A stretch of DNA of 64,000 bases. It comes from Desulfuromonas sp. AOP6 (GTDB taxonomy: Bacteria > Desulfobacterota > Desulfuromonadia > Desulfuromonadales > SZUA-540). The notes under the pieces were generated by a model. The model did not search any database and was not told the origin of the DNA. It saw nothing but the letters and a program-made list of their open reading frames with translations. Positions 48,225 to 57,636 of the stretch are shown piece after piece. The position numbers and the translations under genes were made by a program. The stretch lies in contig NZ_AP022810.1 of the NCBI RefSeq assembly GCF_009731355.2, positions 1,454,001 through 1,518,000 of the forward strand. Direction: 5' to 3'. Position 1 is the first letter of the stretch, and each line of letters starts with the position of its first letter.

Positions 48225-49823
48225 ATGTCCAAAAGCCTAAAGCTGCGGCTACTTCTGATATTGTTTTGTCTTGTGATTTCAATGGTCTCTCTGGCACCGA
48301 CCTTTTTCTCCAACAGCCTGCCTGGTTGGTGGACAAAGAACTTTGAACCCATCAACCTCGGGCTCGATCTGCAGGGTGGCATGCACCTTGTGCTGGGCGT
48401 TGATGTCGACAAGGCCGTTGAAAGCCGTCTGGACAGCTTCGTGGATCAGGCGGAATCACTTCTTGTTGAGAAGGACGTGATATTCAAGAGGGTGGAGCGT
48501 CTCGAAGGTCAGCGCCTGGCCATTACGGTCTATGATGAAAACGCCGGAGCCCAGGTCGATGACATTATGGCCAAGACATTTCCCAACTTGGAAGCCATGA
48601 CAATCCAGGATTCCAGCGGCTACATCCAGAAGAATTATCGACTCACCGATAATGATATCGCGGCGACCAAAGACTATGCCGTACGGCAGGCCCTTGAAAC
48701 CATGAGAAATCGTGTCGACCAGTTCGGGGTCAGTGAACCGACCCTGCAGAGGCAGAGCGGCAACCGGATTCTCATCCAGCTCCCTGGTATAAAAGATCCG
48801 GAGAGGGCGATCGCTCTACTGGGCAAAACAGCTCGACTTGAATTCAAAATGGTGGCCGAAGATGTCAACGTTCAGGACGCCCTCAAGGGGATCCTGCCGC
48901 CTGGTACCGCTCTGCTTTATGAAAAAGACGTCGATCCACGCACCGGTGTTGTCTCTGAACGGCCTATCGTTGTTTATGATAAAACGGCTTTGACCGGTGA
49001 TCTGCTTGCCGATGCCCAGGTTCGTATTGATACGCGCTTCAATGAGCCCTATGTTTCCATTGACTTCAATGCCGTAGGAGCCAAGCGCTTCGAGCAGATC
49101 ACGGCTGCCAATGTCGGTAAGCGTATGGCTATTGTGCTGGACGACTCAGTTTACTCGGCTCCCGTCATTCGTGAGCGCATTGCCGGTGGCAGTGCCCAGA
49201 TCAGCGGCTCTTTTAACGAACAGGAAGCTACGGACCTCGCCATTGTTCTGCGCGCCGGCTCTCTGCCGGCACCAGTCATCATCCTGGAAGATCGCACCGT
49301 TGGTCCGTCCCTGGGGATGGATTCCATCAAAAAGGGAATCCTTTCCGTTGTGGTCGGGAGTATTCTGGTCATTGTGGCAATCTTGGTTTACTACAATTTG
49401 TCAGGCCTTATCGCCAATCTGGCCCTTATTCTCAACGTATTCTTCATCCTGGCCATTCTTTCCCTGTTTAAGGCGACCCTGACTCTGCCGGGTATAGCTG
49501 GCATTGTTTTGACCATTGGTATGGCTGTCGATGCCAACGTGTTGATATTTGAAAGGATACGCGAAGAGCTCCGTCTTGGGAAAACCGCTCACAATGCGCT
49601 TGAATCCGGGTACGCCAAAGCCTTCTGGACAATCGTGGATGCCAACGTCACCACGCTTATAGCGGCACTGGTTCTTTTTCAGTTCGGGACCGGCCCTGTC
49701 AAAGGTTTTGCCGTAACGCTTTCCGTTGGTATCCTGTCTTCCCTGTTTACGGCAATCTTTGTCTCCAGGGCGATTTTTGACTTTATTCTGGAACGCCGTA
49801 ACATCAAGCGGCTGAGCATATAA
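48225..49823 (+). CDS. secD: Protein translocase subunit SecD
   Basis: A 532-aa membrane protein that uses the proton gradient to help pull exported proteins through SecYEG. Visible are the N-terminal helix, NLGLDLQGGMHLVLGVD, the periplasmic P1 region, and the RND-like membrane domain (LPAPVIILEDRTVGPSLG, ILTIGMAVDANVLIFERIREELRLG with the proton-relay Asp, and ALVLFQFGTGPVKGFAVTLSVGIL in parts). AAAGGAG precedes ATG 48225. secF begins 10 bp after its stop. Confidence 0.97.
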   Translation: MSKSLKLRLLLILFCLVISMVSLAPTFFSNSLPGWWTKNFEPINLGLDLQGGMHLVLGVDVDKAVESRLDSFVDQAESLLVEKDVIFKRVERLEGQRLAITVYDENAGAQVDDIMAKTFPNLEAMTIQDSSGYIQKNYRLTDNDIAATKDYAVRQALETMRNRVDQFGVSEPTLQRQSGNRILIQLPGIKDPERAIALLGKTARLEFKMVAEDVNVQDALKGILPPGTALLYEKDVDPRTGVVSERPIVVYDKTALTGDLLADAQVRIDTRFNEPYVSIDFNAVGAKRFEQITAANVGKRMAIVLDDSVYSAPVIRERIAGGSAQISGSFNEQEATDLAIVLRAGSLPAPVIILEDRTVGPSLGMDSIKKGILSVVVGSILVIVAILVYYNLSGLIANLALILNVFFILAILSLFKATLTLPGIAGIVLTIGMAVDANVLIFERIREELRLGKTAHNALESGYAKAFWTIVDANVTTLIAALVLFQFGTGPVKGFAVTLSVGILSSLFTAIFVSRAIFDFILERRNIKRLSI

Positions 49824-49833
49824 GGAGTTCGAG

Positions 49834-50748
49834 ATGCAGCTTATCAAACCAGATATCAATCTCGATTTTGTCGGCAAACGCAAATTCGCCGCGCTCTTTT
49901 CCGTGGTTCTGCTGGCGGTGGGCTTCCTGTCCCTGATTATGCACGGCGGCCCCAATTACGGGATCGACTTTTCCGGCGGGACGCTGGTACAGGTTAAGTT
50001 TGACCAGATGACCACCGCCGGCGATATCAAGTCAGCCCTCGCTGGACTCGAACTGGGGGGCGTCGTGGTTCAGCGCTTCGGGGATGAAGGCAATGAGTTT
50101 CTCATTCGAGCGCAGAACACGTCCACTGAACTCAAAAGTCTTTCTCTCGCCATTTCCAATGTTCTTGAAAAGAGCTATGGCGAAGGTCAGGTCGAGGTTC
50201 GACGTGCTGAAATGGTAGGGCCTCAGGTGGGAAAAGATCTCCGTGAAAAGGGTCTCATGGCCATCCTCTATGCCCTTGTCGGCATACTCATCTATGTGAC
50301 CTGGCGCTTTGAATTCCGGTTTGCCGTCGGAGCCATCGTAGCATTGGCACATGATGTTTTTATCACGCTGGGAGTATTCTCTCTTTTCGGTAAAGAAATC
50401 GATCTGCCGATTATTGCCGCTTTTTTGGCGATTATTGGTTATTCGCTCAACGATACCATCATTGTGTATGACCGTATTCGTGAAAATATGGGTAAACATG
50501 GCAAAGATGGGTTTGCGGCCGTTGTCAATCGCAGTATCAACGAGACCCTCTCCAGGACCATTCTGACATCAGGAACAACTTTGTTAGTTGTGCTGGCTCT
50601 TTTTAGCCTGGGAGGTGGAGTTATTCACAATTTCGCTTTTGCTCTTCTCGTCGGGATACTGATCGGGACGTATTCTTCCATATTTGTGGCAAGTACAATC
50701 CTCGTCTTTTGGGATAATTACCGTTCTGTCAAAAAAGCGGCAACCTAA
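49834..50748 (+). CDS. secF: Protein translocase subunit SecF
   Basis: Partner of SecD, 304 aa. MHGGPNYGIDFSGGTLVQVKF, VGPQVGKDLREKGLMAILYAL and FLAIIGYSLNDTIIVYDRIRENM with the conserved Asp are the SecF hallmarks, followed by RTILTSGTTLLVVLALFSLGGGVIHNFAFALLVGI (in parts). AAGGAG precedes ATG 49834. Same operon as yajC, secD and the downstream TPR protein. Confidence 0.97.
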   Translation: MQLIKPDINLDFVGKRKFAALFSVVLLAVGFLSLIMHGGPNYGIDFSGGTLVQVKFDQMTTAGDIKSALAGLELGGVVVQRFGDEGNEFLIRAQNTSTELKSLSLAISNVLEKSYGEGQVEVRRAEMVGPQVGKDLREKGLMAILYALVGILIYVTWRFEFRFAVGAIVALAHDVFITLGVFSLFGKEIDLPIIAAFLAIIGYSLNDTIIVYDRIRENMGKHGKDGFAAVVNRSINETLSRTILTSGTTLLVVLALFSLGGGVIHNFAFALLVGILIGTYSSIFVASTILVFWDNYRSVKKAAT

Positions 50749-50766
50749 GGAAAGGGACTCTCCCCC

Positions 50767-51339
50767 ATGAAGAACAAGGAAACTGTACTGCTTGTTGTCA
50801 TTGCCTTTATTGCCGGTCTTTTAGTGGGTGTACTCCTCAGCAAGGGAGGGAAAGGTTCGCCGACATCGCCACCGCCTGTCGCCACGCCCACACCAGTTGT
50901 CAATTATCAAAAAGAGATTGCCTTACTGGAGAAAATCGTGGTTGATGAGCCCTCCAACCGGCAGGCCTGGGTTAAACTCGGTCATAATTATTTTGACTCG
51001 GACCAGCCTATGAAGGCGATAGAGGCTTACACCAAGGCGCTGGAGCTCGACGGACGGGATGCCGATGTTCTCACCGATCAAGGCATCATGTTCCGTCGGG
51101 TAGGGTGGTATGACCGTGCGATCGAGAATTTTGTCAAGGCTGCCGAGGTCAACCCCAATCATGCCCAGAGCCTTTACAATCTCGGTATTGTCTATCGGTA
51201 CGACGTACAGGATTTTGCCAAGGCTAAAGAAGTCTGGACCCGCTTTCTTGTGCTGAATCCGACAGGGTCCGGCGCCGACCAGATACGCAGGGAATTGCAG
51301 TTCATTGAGGCGCACCCAGCAGGCGCGCCGCCAAAATAA
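50767..51339 (+). CDS. Membrane-anchored TPR protein
   Basis: A 190-residue protein with one N-terminal membrane helix (VLLVVIAFIAGLLVGVLLS), a Pro-rich linker (SPPPVATPTPVV) and about three TPR units (AWVKLGHNYFDSDQPMKAIEAYTKALELD, ADVLTDQGIMFRRVGWYDRAIENFVKAAEVN, AQSLYNLGIVYRYDVQDFAKAKEVWTRFLVLN in parts). The TPRs would face the periplasm and bind protein partners, plausibly cytochrome maturation or export clients. Last gene before the operon terminator. Confidence 0.85.
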   Translation: MKNKETVLLVVIAFIAGLLVGVLLSKGGKGSPTSPPPVATPTPVVNYQKEIALLEKIVVDEPSNRQAWVKLGHNYFDSDQPMKAIEAYTKALELDGRDADVLTDQGIMFRRVGWYDRAIENFVKAAEVNPNHAQSLYNLGIVYRYDVQDFAKAKEVWTRFLVLNPTGSGADQIRRELQFIEAHPAGAPPK

Positions 51340-51347
51340 ACGTGAGT

Positions 51348-51386
51348 GACACAGAAAAGCCGGGGCTCTCCCGGCTTTTCTGTGTC
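51348..51386 (+). terminator. Terminator of the queA-to-TPR Sec operon
   Basis: Perfect 17-bp inverted repeat (51348-51364 with 51370-51386) and a 5-nt loop, with a TTTT run inside the 3' arm but no tract after it. It lies between the TPR gene and the truncated recJ. Confidence 0.7.
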
Positions 51387-51392
51387 AGGACT

Positions 51393-51986
51393 ATGGATTC
51401 CCTTAATTTGGCCGTCATGATGAATCCGGTTATCAGAAAAAGATGGACTGAACGCAGGTCTAAATCAGAGCCCGGCAACGTTGCAGCCCTGGTATCCGCG
51501 CTTGGAATCGGTGAGATCACCGCCAGTATTTTATGCCGGCGAGGGATCGTCGAGGAACAGGCGGCGAAAGATTATGTTGAAAGCCTGCTGGCTTCTTTGC
51601 CCGATCCGTTTTTACTTCCAGGTATGGATAAGGGCGTCAACCGCCTCGCCCGTGCCTTGGAGCGAGGGGAGTCTATTGTCATTCATGGTGATTATGACGT
51701 GGATGGCATCACCGGAACAGCTCTGCTGGTCCAGGGCTTGCGCGACCTCGGGGGGGATGTCGATTATCACATCCCTTTGCGGCTTAAAGACGGCTACGGA
51801 CTTTCCGGTCAGGCTTTGTCCGCCGCCGCCCAAAAAGGTGCTTCCCTCGTAGTCTCAGTTGACTGTGGTGTGAGTGCGGTGCAGGAGGCCGCCTTGGCTC
51901 TGGAACTTGAGCTCGACCTGATTATTACCGACCAAACTGTGGAGCATTATCAATACGGCAATAAATATTGTTTGTTCTGGCAATAA
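51393..51986 (+). pseudogene. recJ: Resident recJ, 5' part only, cut by element insertion before the DHH motif
   Basis: Encodes the first 180 residues of a deltaproteobacterial-type RecJ single-strand 5'-3' exonuclease: IVIHGDYDVDGITGTALLV (motif I Asp cluster), GYGLSGQALSAAAQKG, SVDCGVSAVQEA, then LDLIITD. In RecJ this continues as DHH, but here the frame becomes D-QTVEHYQYGNKYCLFWQ and stops. The break lies at about 51934-51936. The rest of the catalytic domain, DHHA1 and OB regions are missing from the window. The start is uncertain (ATG 51393, 51417 or 51420; no good ribosome site). The stub lacks essential catalytic residues and should be inactive. Confidence 0.88.
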
Positions 51987-51987
51987 A
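51957..51987 (+). repeat. Pair of GGCAATAAA direct repeats at the left end of the element
   Basis: GGCAATAAA occurs at 51957-51965 and 51979-51987, 22 bp apart (two helical turns), within 25-55 bp of the recJ junction. CAATA...TATTG (51951-51970) also forms an inverted pair. Such spaced repeats next to a junction could be recombinase arm-binding sites; that is inference. Confidence 0.4.
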
Positions 51988-52092
51988 CCCAATATATAAA
52001 ACAACCTACCAGTGCATATGTTTATTTACATAGTTGTATTGGTTTGGCCTTAAAAATATATATGATTGAATTGTGGTTTATGTTAACAATGT

Positions 52093-53382
52093 ATGCCTAT
52101 GCGCGTTGTTGAGACGGTTCTAAAATCCGGTGAGCGTCACTCAGTCCTTGTTGATGAGCATGGAATTCCTGATTGGTGGTCATCCATGTGGGTCATCGAG
52201 AAGCTTCGTCCTCAAGGAGGAGCGGCAAATACCATATCTACGAAACTTAGAGCTGTAATGCTCCTATGCCGCGCGCTACCACAAGCGCAGGATCTAACAT
52301 CACGCCTAGCTCGCGGTAAATGGCTGAGCGTTCCGGAAATCGATCATCTGATTGAGCAAATGGGCTTACCTGCTGACTCGATTACCCCCTTAAATGTAAC
52401 GGAAGGCGACGATAATCGAACTGTCAAAAGACGCTCCAGAGTGGTCAGCTTAGAAAAATTACGTTCAAAGCTACGCATCCAGCAACAGCAGATGGTTACT
52501 TCAAGAACCAAGGCACTACGACTTCAGATCATTCGAGAATACCTTTGGTGGCGCATCAATGCACATATCCTCCGTTCGCGTGGTCAGACCAAAATCTCGC
52601 TAACTATTCTACGAGATGAAATCGACACATATATCGAATCTAAATCCACGAATATTCGTAATGCTTCTGGTATCGGGGAACCCAAGGGATTGTCTGAAAT
52701 TCAGCAAGCCGAATTGATAGAGGTGATTCAAACAAGCTCTCCACTCAATCCATGGAAAAATGACGCATTCATTCGTTCACGCAACCAACTTCTTGTAGAG
52801 CTCTTTTTAGCTTGCGGACCTCGGCGTGGCGCAATCCTCGGCATCAAAGTGCCTGATATCGACTCGCACGTAGGTCGCATATCAGTACTTCGCCGGCCGG
52901 ACGATCTCGAAGACCCACGTACAGTACAAACGGGGAATAAAAGTGGAGACTATAAGCTTCCTCTTGGCGACCGCTTGTTTCGGTTGCTAAGAGAATATCA
53001 GGTGCTAAGGCACAAGAAGGTGAAGGGGCGACATCAGTATTTGATTGTATCGGAGGATGGTAACCCCCTTGAACAGAGCTCTGTGAACTACATCTTCAGA
53101 TCGCTGCGCAAGGTTCCACAACTTACCAATCTTCATCCCCATTTGTTGCGACACACCTGGGCGAGTAACCATGCACGGCAACGCTATGCCGAGGGAGTAA
53201 GTATCGATGAGATTGAAAAGGAACTTCGCACGTTAGGTGGTTGGAGCGAGCGGAGCAAGATGCCTGCCTACTATACACGCCAGTTCGTTGACGAACATTC
53301 CTATGAGAGTTCGCTTCGATTGCAAAACAAGGCAACGCCCATTCGAACACAAAAGCAAGTGCCTACGGATGATGTAAGATGA
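52093..53382 (+). CDS. Tyrosine recombinase, first of trio (TnpA-like)
   Basis: A 429-residue site-specific recombinase. The catalytic domain is at about 200-400: Arg I in LFLACGPRRGAILGIKVPD (R244/R245), the H-x-x-R box HLLRHTWAS (H350, R353), LGGWSE in place of the third-box His region, and Tyr393/394 in MPAYYTRQF. All key residues are present, so it should be active. The N-terminal 190 residues are the core-binding part. ATG 52093 (or ATG 52099) has no clear ribosome site and lies about 155 bp from the recJ junction. It is coupled by ATGA overlap to the second recombinase. Confidence 0.9.
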   Translation: MPMRVVETVLKSGERHSVLVDEHGIPDWWSSMWVIEKLRPQGGAANTISTKLRAVMLLCRALPQAQDLTSRLARGKWLSVPEIDHLIEQMGLPADSITPLNVTEGDDNRTVKRRSRVVSLEKLRSKLRIQQQQMVTSRTKALRLQIIREYLWWRINAHILRSRGQTKISLTILRDEIDTYIESKSTNIRNASGIGEPKGLSEIQQAELIEVIQTSSPLNPWKNDAFIRSRNQLLVELFLACGPRRGAILGIKVPDIDSHVGRISVLRRPDDLEDPRTVQTGNKSGDYKLPLGDRLFRLLREYQVLRHKKVKGRHQYLIVSEDGNPLEQSSVNYIFRSLRKVPQLTNLHPHLLRHTWASNHARQRYAEGVSIDEIEKELRTLGGWSERSKMPAYYTRQFVDEHSYESSLRLQNKATPIRTQKQVPTDDVR

Positions 53383-54926
53383 ATGAACAATTCCATGTGG
53401 AGTGGCTTACCCAGATCGCTGATCAGCCTTTGCCCGAGGAGGTCAAAGCAAAGGATGGGAATGTGTTTGATCCACGCAAGAACCACTGGAAATACAAGAC
53501 TATTGGCAAAAATGTCAGCTGCAATTTCGAATCATTACCAGAAGTCTCTCCCATCTTTCTTCACGGTTTTAAGCTGGCGTTGATCGATGCTGCGATAAGT
53601 TTTTCAGGCGCGTCAGTCCAAAGCATCTTTAATGACACGCTTCGCCTCATTAGATTCTTGGCGAGCCGGCGACAGTCTATGTTCGATGAATTGAACTTTG
53701 ACCATATAACCCAATGGGCACGAAGCTCTCCGGGTGCTGAATCGCGGGCTGCTTCTACTAGATCATTCTTCCAAGACTGGGCAAAGCGACACTACCCAGG
53801 TATCTCGTCAGAACTTGCACATACCTACCCGTCCTGCAAGCAGGGGCCAACTGGTGAGGCAGTAGCCATCCAGGACCCAACCAAAGGTCCATTTGACGAT
53901 CAAGAATTCGAATCTATCCTCGAAGGCCTTAATCACGCACTTGAATCTGGAGACATTGAGCTTGATCGCGCACTGGAAGTCCGCCTAAGTGCCCTACTCG
54001 GACTGCGTCCAAAGCAACTTGCACTCGCAAAATGTTGCGATGTCAGCCGGGACAAGTATGGGCGTGTGATTCTACGTGTACCCATGATCAAGGGTGAAAA
54101 CCAAGGTTTGCGCGACGAGTTCCGCAATTGCCCTTTGGAACCCACAACAGGTGAAGTGTTGTTGGACTACTGCGAGATGGTCAAAAAAGCATTCTCCTCA
54201 TTGCTGGCTGATACGGGTGAGGCCCCTCTTTTCCCAGACACATCTGCAGATATCGTTACCAAATCTTATATTCCCATCCTTGCATATCACACGGCGGATA
54301 CGAATATGACAGGCCGAATTACCAGAACATTGAAGAATATCCAAGCACACTCGATTCGCCTGGGAGGAAAACGCGTTCCTGGGTCGGCGGTGCGCTTTCG
54401 GCGTAGCTTCGCACAGCGTGGTGCCGAAGAGGGGATCGACATCTTCACACTGGCTCATCTGATGGGTCACCGCAACACCAATAACGTAAAAGTGTACTTT
54501 GAAATCACCAATCGTATCCGTGCCAATTTCAGCAAAAAAATCGTATTTCAGATGGCTCCTCTAGCGCAAGCATTTGGTGCACAGCTGCATATCCTTCGCA
54601 GTGAAGCCGAAGCAACGCGCCCTTCACTCAGCAGTCGTATACCCGACCTAAGGCTCGATGAACACGGGAACTTGAAAACGCTGGCGAGTTGTTCAAGTTG
54701 TAGTCACTGTAGTCAATTGCGCCCCATCGCCTGCTACGCCGGATGCAGAAGTTTTGAGCCATGGCTAGACGCAGACCACGAATCAGTCTTAGATCGCATG
54801 TTGGCGGACCGAGAAAAGCATATCGAGATTGATGAGAGAATTGCAAAAATTCGGGATTTGGCGATCCTTGGCTGCACTCAGATCGTTCTTAGGTGCCGAG
54901 ATATTCTGGCCAAGAAAACGATATGA
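53379..54926 (+). CDS. Tyrosine recombinase, second of trio, with degenerate H-x-x-R box and Cys cluster
   Basis: A 515-aa protein. Arg I is in LLGLRPKQLALAKC (R210); the second box reads VRFRRSFAQ, keeping Arg341 but with Val338 where His is usual; the third box is LMGHRNTNNVKVYFE with His364 and Tyr373. The C terminus carries five cysteines in CSSCSHCSQLRPIACYAGCRSFEPW (residues about 438-456; shown in part), a likely zinc-binding module seen in Tn554-type transposases. It may need its partners for full catalysis. ATGA overlaps at both ends mean strict co-translation in the trio. Confidence 0.87.
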   Translation: MNEQFHVEWLTQIADQPLPEEVKAKDGNVFDPRKNHWKYKTIGKNVSCNFESLPEVSPIFLHGFKLALIDAAISFSGASVQSIFNDTLRLIRFLASRRQSMFDELNFDHITQWARSSPGAESRAASTRSFFQDWAKRHYPGISSELAHTYPSCKQGPTGEAVAIQDPTKGPFDDQEFESILEGLNHALESGDIELDRALEVRLSALLGLRPKQLALAKCCDVSRDKYGRVILRVPMIKGENQGLRDEFRNCPLEPTTGEVLLDYCEMVKKAFSSLLADTGEAPLFPDTSADIVTKSYIPILAYHTADTNMTGRITRTLKNIQAHSIRLGGKRVPGSAVRFRRSFAQRGAEEGIDIFTLAHLMGHRNTNNVKVYFEITNRIRANFSKKIVFQMAPLAQAFGAQLHILRSEAEATRPSLSSRIPDLRLDEHGNLKTLASCSSCSHCSQLRPIACYAGCRSFEPWLDADHESVLDRMLADREKHIEIDERIAKIRDLAILGCTQIVLRCRDILAKKTI

Positions 54927-57061
54927 CCACACGGCTTATTCCACGTTCAGCTCAGGAAGCACGCGCTAACCTCGATGCGTTCATTGAAAAATACAGTAGG
55001 TTAGGTGCATGGGGAAAGGGCGACCATCCATTTGATGACGATTCATGGCCTCTCGCAGGGATCGGCCAAAGAGGGCTACGGGGGGGGTACGTCTACTTTG
55101 CTCGCCGAAACTACAACCCAAAACGCCACATTGTGACCAAAATGCAAGCAGCAATGATTCCAACAGATCAGCTTCAACCTGATCTGTTCCGTCAATTCGC
55201 CAAAGCAATGCAAGCCCACTTATATCAAAATCGCCCTACGACCGGCGTCCAAGCAAGGAAGGCGGCGATGGATGCGCTACTTTCGGCACTCGAAAGCAAT
55301 GGAACCGATAACCCTACAGAGGTAACAACCGCCGTATTGGATAAAGCATGCGAAATTCTTCAATTTGACTGGAAGTTGAAATCGGCTGCCAGGATAGCAA
55401 CTCAATTATCAATTATTTGGGACGCAATATTGCTGAATGAATTGGTAGCCATGCCAACTTATTGGAGAAGCCCAATACGTCAAACGGGAACTAGGGACAT
55501 TCTCCGTCTCGGCCCTGAATTTGATGATTTACGTACAGAAAAGCTACCTGATCCCCGTGCGATCGAGGCGTGCGCCGAACTATTCTGTCGTGATGATACT
55601 GACCTTCGCACCACTATCACGACCAGCGCCATTGCGTTAATGCTCTGTTCACCAGATCGATCTGTTGAATTTCTGTTTGCACACGTCGATTTGCTCACAC
55701 CATGGACCGACCCAGAGACCCAGGAGCAAGGGGTAAGCAAGCGATGGAGGCCTGCCAAGGGAGCTCAGCCACTTCTCAAGAACGTAATACCAACCATGCG
55801 CGATATAGCTATTCGCGCACATGAACGGATATTGAGAATCACAGATCCTGCGCGTGAACTTGCGCTCTGGTATGAGGCGAATCCCAACCGGATTTATCTA
55901 CAACCTCACCTTGAGTATTTACGTCAGCAAACTGTACTTAATTTGCAAGAGGTGCGCGCTATCCTCTATGGTGGTGAAGTTCGAAAATTGGACAATCGTA
56001 TTAACCAAGAAGGCGGACGTATTGCACTTTTTCTGAAATCTCATCATGTGCCTCGCAAGATGAACAAAAAAACCGGCACAACCGTGAAGTTTTTCGACTT
56101 GGAGCAGGCAATACTAGGATTATTGCCCAAGAATTTCCCAATCATGGACGTTAAAACGGGCCTCAAATACAGCGAAGCCTTGTGTGTGCTACGATATCAA
56201 GAGCTCATGGAAGCTAAATCCGGATTCATGCCAGCAATGCTCCAACAGATCACGTACGGTATGTTTGCATCAGGGATTAAGAAGATTCCAGACAATCAGT
56301 ACCATAACATCACAATATTCAAGCGGCATGGCTACCACGATGGCCAGGGCGGATTTCTTTATCTCACTAGTCACCAATTGCGCCACTATCTCAATACATT
56401 AGTGCGCCGTGATGGAACGCTAACAGAACAGGAAATCGCTTATTGGTCAGGGCGCAAGGCCGTCTCACAAAACCCAGTATACGATCACGAATCCGTTGAT
56501 GATAAGTTGCACAAACTGGAATTCAGGCTCGGGTTTCATAGCGACACTCAACCATTTGGCAATATCAATGATCGCATCTTCATCCGGCGCGACCAGTTTG
56601 GCGAGATAGAGAAAATTACCGCTCACCTCAGCTTCCTTGGTTACTGCCTGCATGACTACATGCAGTCACCCTGCCAACTTTATGAAGACTGCATCCAATG
56701 TGCTGAATTGGTGTGTATCAAGGGAGACCAAAGATCTAAATCCGCACTTGAGACCCTCTATGCTGATTCTCTGGCACTGACACATGCAGCGCGCAAAGAT
56801 TGCGATGCGGATATGCTTGGAGCTGCAGAGTGGTTTCAGGCCCATAAAAGGAGAGAAAATTACATCAAGAATCTAAAGGATATCTTTGATGACGCTGAAA
56901 TTCCGGACGGAACGCCCATCCGACTGAATACCAGCACACCGAATAAGATCAAGGAAGCTATGGCGAGGCGCGTGATTCCAATCAAGCCAATAGCTCTTAA
57001 TATTCAATCTATTGAAGATGTTACTCGGCTTCTTGCGATTCCAGATGGAAGTTCTAAGTAA
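54923..57061 (+). CDS. Large tyrosine recombinase, third of trio (TnpB-like)
   Basis: A 712-aa recombinase, about the size of Tn554 TnpB (630 aa). The C-terminal catalytic domain has SHQLRHYLNTLVRRD (H-x-x-R), AYWSGRKAVSQNPVYDHES with the likely nucleophile Tyr, and a Cys-rich tail (LGYCLHDYMQSPC, YEDCIQCAELVC). ATG 54923 makes an ATGA overlap with the preceding stop; a start at 54893 would extend into that gene. The long N-terminal half is without recognised domains. It is followed 15 bp later by the TnpC-like gene. Confidence 0.87.
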   Translation: MTTRLIPRSAQEARANLDAFIEKYSRLGAWGKGDHPFDDDSWPLAGIGQRGLRGGYVYFARRNYNPKRHIVTKMQAAMIPTDQLQPDLFRQFAKAMQAHLYQNRPTTGVQARKAAMDALLSALESNGTDNPTEVTTAVLDKACEILQFDWKLKSAARIATQLSIIWDAILLNELVAMPTYWRSPIRQTGTRDILRLGPEFDDLRTEKLPDPRAIEACAELFCRDDTDLRTTITTSAIALMLCSPDRSVEFLFAHVDLLTPWTDPETQEQGVSKRWRPAKGAQPLLKNVIPTMRDIAIRAHERILRITDPARELALWYEANPNRIYLQPHLEYLRQQTVLNLQEVRAILYGGEVRKLDNRINQEGGRIALFLKSHHVPRKMNKKTGTTVKFFDLEQAILGLLPKNFPIMDVKTGLKYSEALCVLRYQELMEAKSGFMPAMLQQITYGMFASGIKKIPDNQYHNITIFKRHGYHDGQGGFLYLTSHQLRHYLNTLVRRDGTLTEQEIAYWSGRKAVSQNPVYDHESVDDKLHKLEFRLGFHSDTQPFGNINDRIFIRRDQFGEIEKITAHLSFLGYCLHDYMQSPCQLYEDCIQCAELVCIKGDQRSKSALETLYADSLALTHAARKDCDADMLGAAEWFQAHKRRENYIKNLKDIFDDAEIPDGTPIRLNTSTPNKIKEAMARRVIPIKPIALNIQSIEDVTRLLAIPDGSSK

Positions 57062-57076
57062 TGAGTGAGTTGACCA

Positions 57077-57520
57077 ATGCCTAATAAAAGTCGGCGTGAA
57101 CGCGCCCCAAACTTAACCGACGAAAATATTGAGCTTATTGTTCTTTTGCTTGATGGATGGGATCAGACCAAACTCACTTGGGATCTCCTGATTGCCCAAA
57201 TTCAGAAACAGTTCAAGGTCAGGTATACCCGGCAAGCACTGGACCGACATGCGCGCATCAGCGATGCCTTCCAAGCTCGTAAGAAGATGCTATCCGGACT
57301 GGATCGTCGTCCCAAAACCCCGAGTGACGCACGGATTGCAGCGCTAATGGCTGAGAACGAGCGTTTGAAGCAAGAAAATACCAACTTGCTTGAGCAGTTT
57401 AGGCGTTGGCTTTACAACTGTAGCCGGATTAGCCCGAATCTCATGGAGGAGGATTGGCGCAACCATCGCGAGACTCTGCGCAAAGCGCTGGACAAAGAAT
57501 TACCCCCTGCGAATCGATAA
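57077..57520 (+). CDS. TnpC-like small accessory protein
   Basis: A 147-residue protein with a basic, helical N-terminal half (TWDLLIAQIQKQFKVRYTRQALDRHARI, helix-turn-helix-like) and a heptad-rich coiled coil (IAALMAENERLKQENTNLLEQFRRWL in parts). It matches Tn554 TnpC in position, size (125 aa) and layout; TnpC influences the orientation and efficiency of Tn554 insertion. Homology was judged by eye from layout only. It lies between the recombinases and the second recJ. Confidence 0.65.
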   Translation: MPNKSRRERAPNLTDENIELIVLLLDGWDQTKLTWDLLIAQIQKQFKVRYTRQALDRHARISDAFQARKKMLSGLDRRPKTPSDARIAALMAENERLKQENTNLLEQFRRWLYNCSRISPNLMEEDWRNHRETLRKALDKELPPANR

Positions 57521-57636
57521 GCCTCTAAGGATTTACACAGTACAGCCAAAGAGCCCATCAAAAAGGACGAAGTTGTGACACGACTATTCAATAATGCAAT
57601 GCAAATGCCCATAGCCAACGGTGGATTGTTTTGCTC

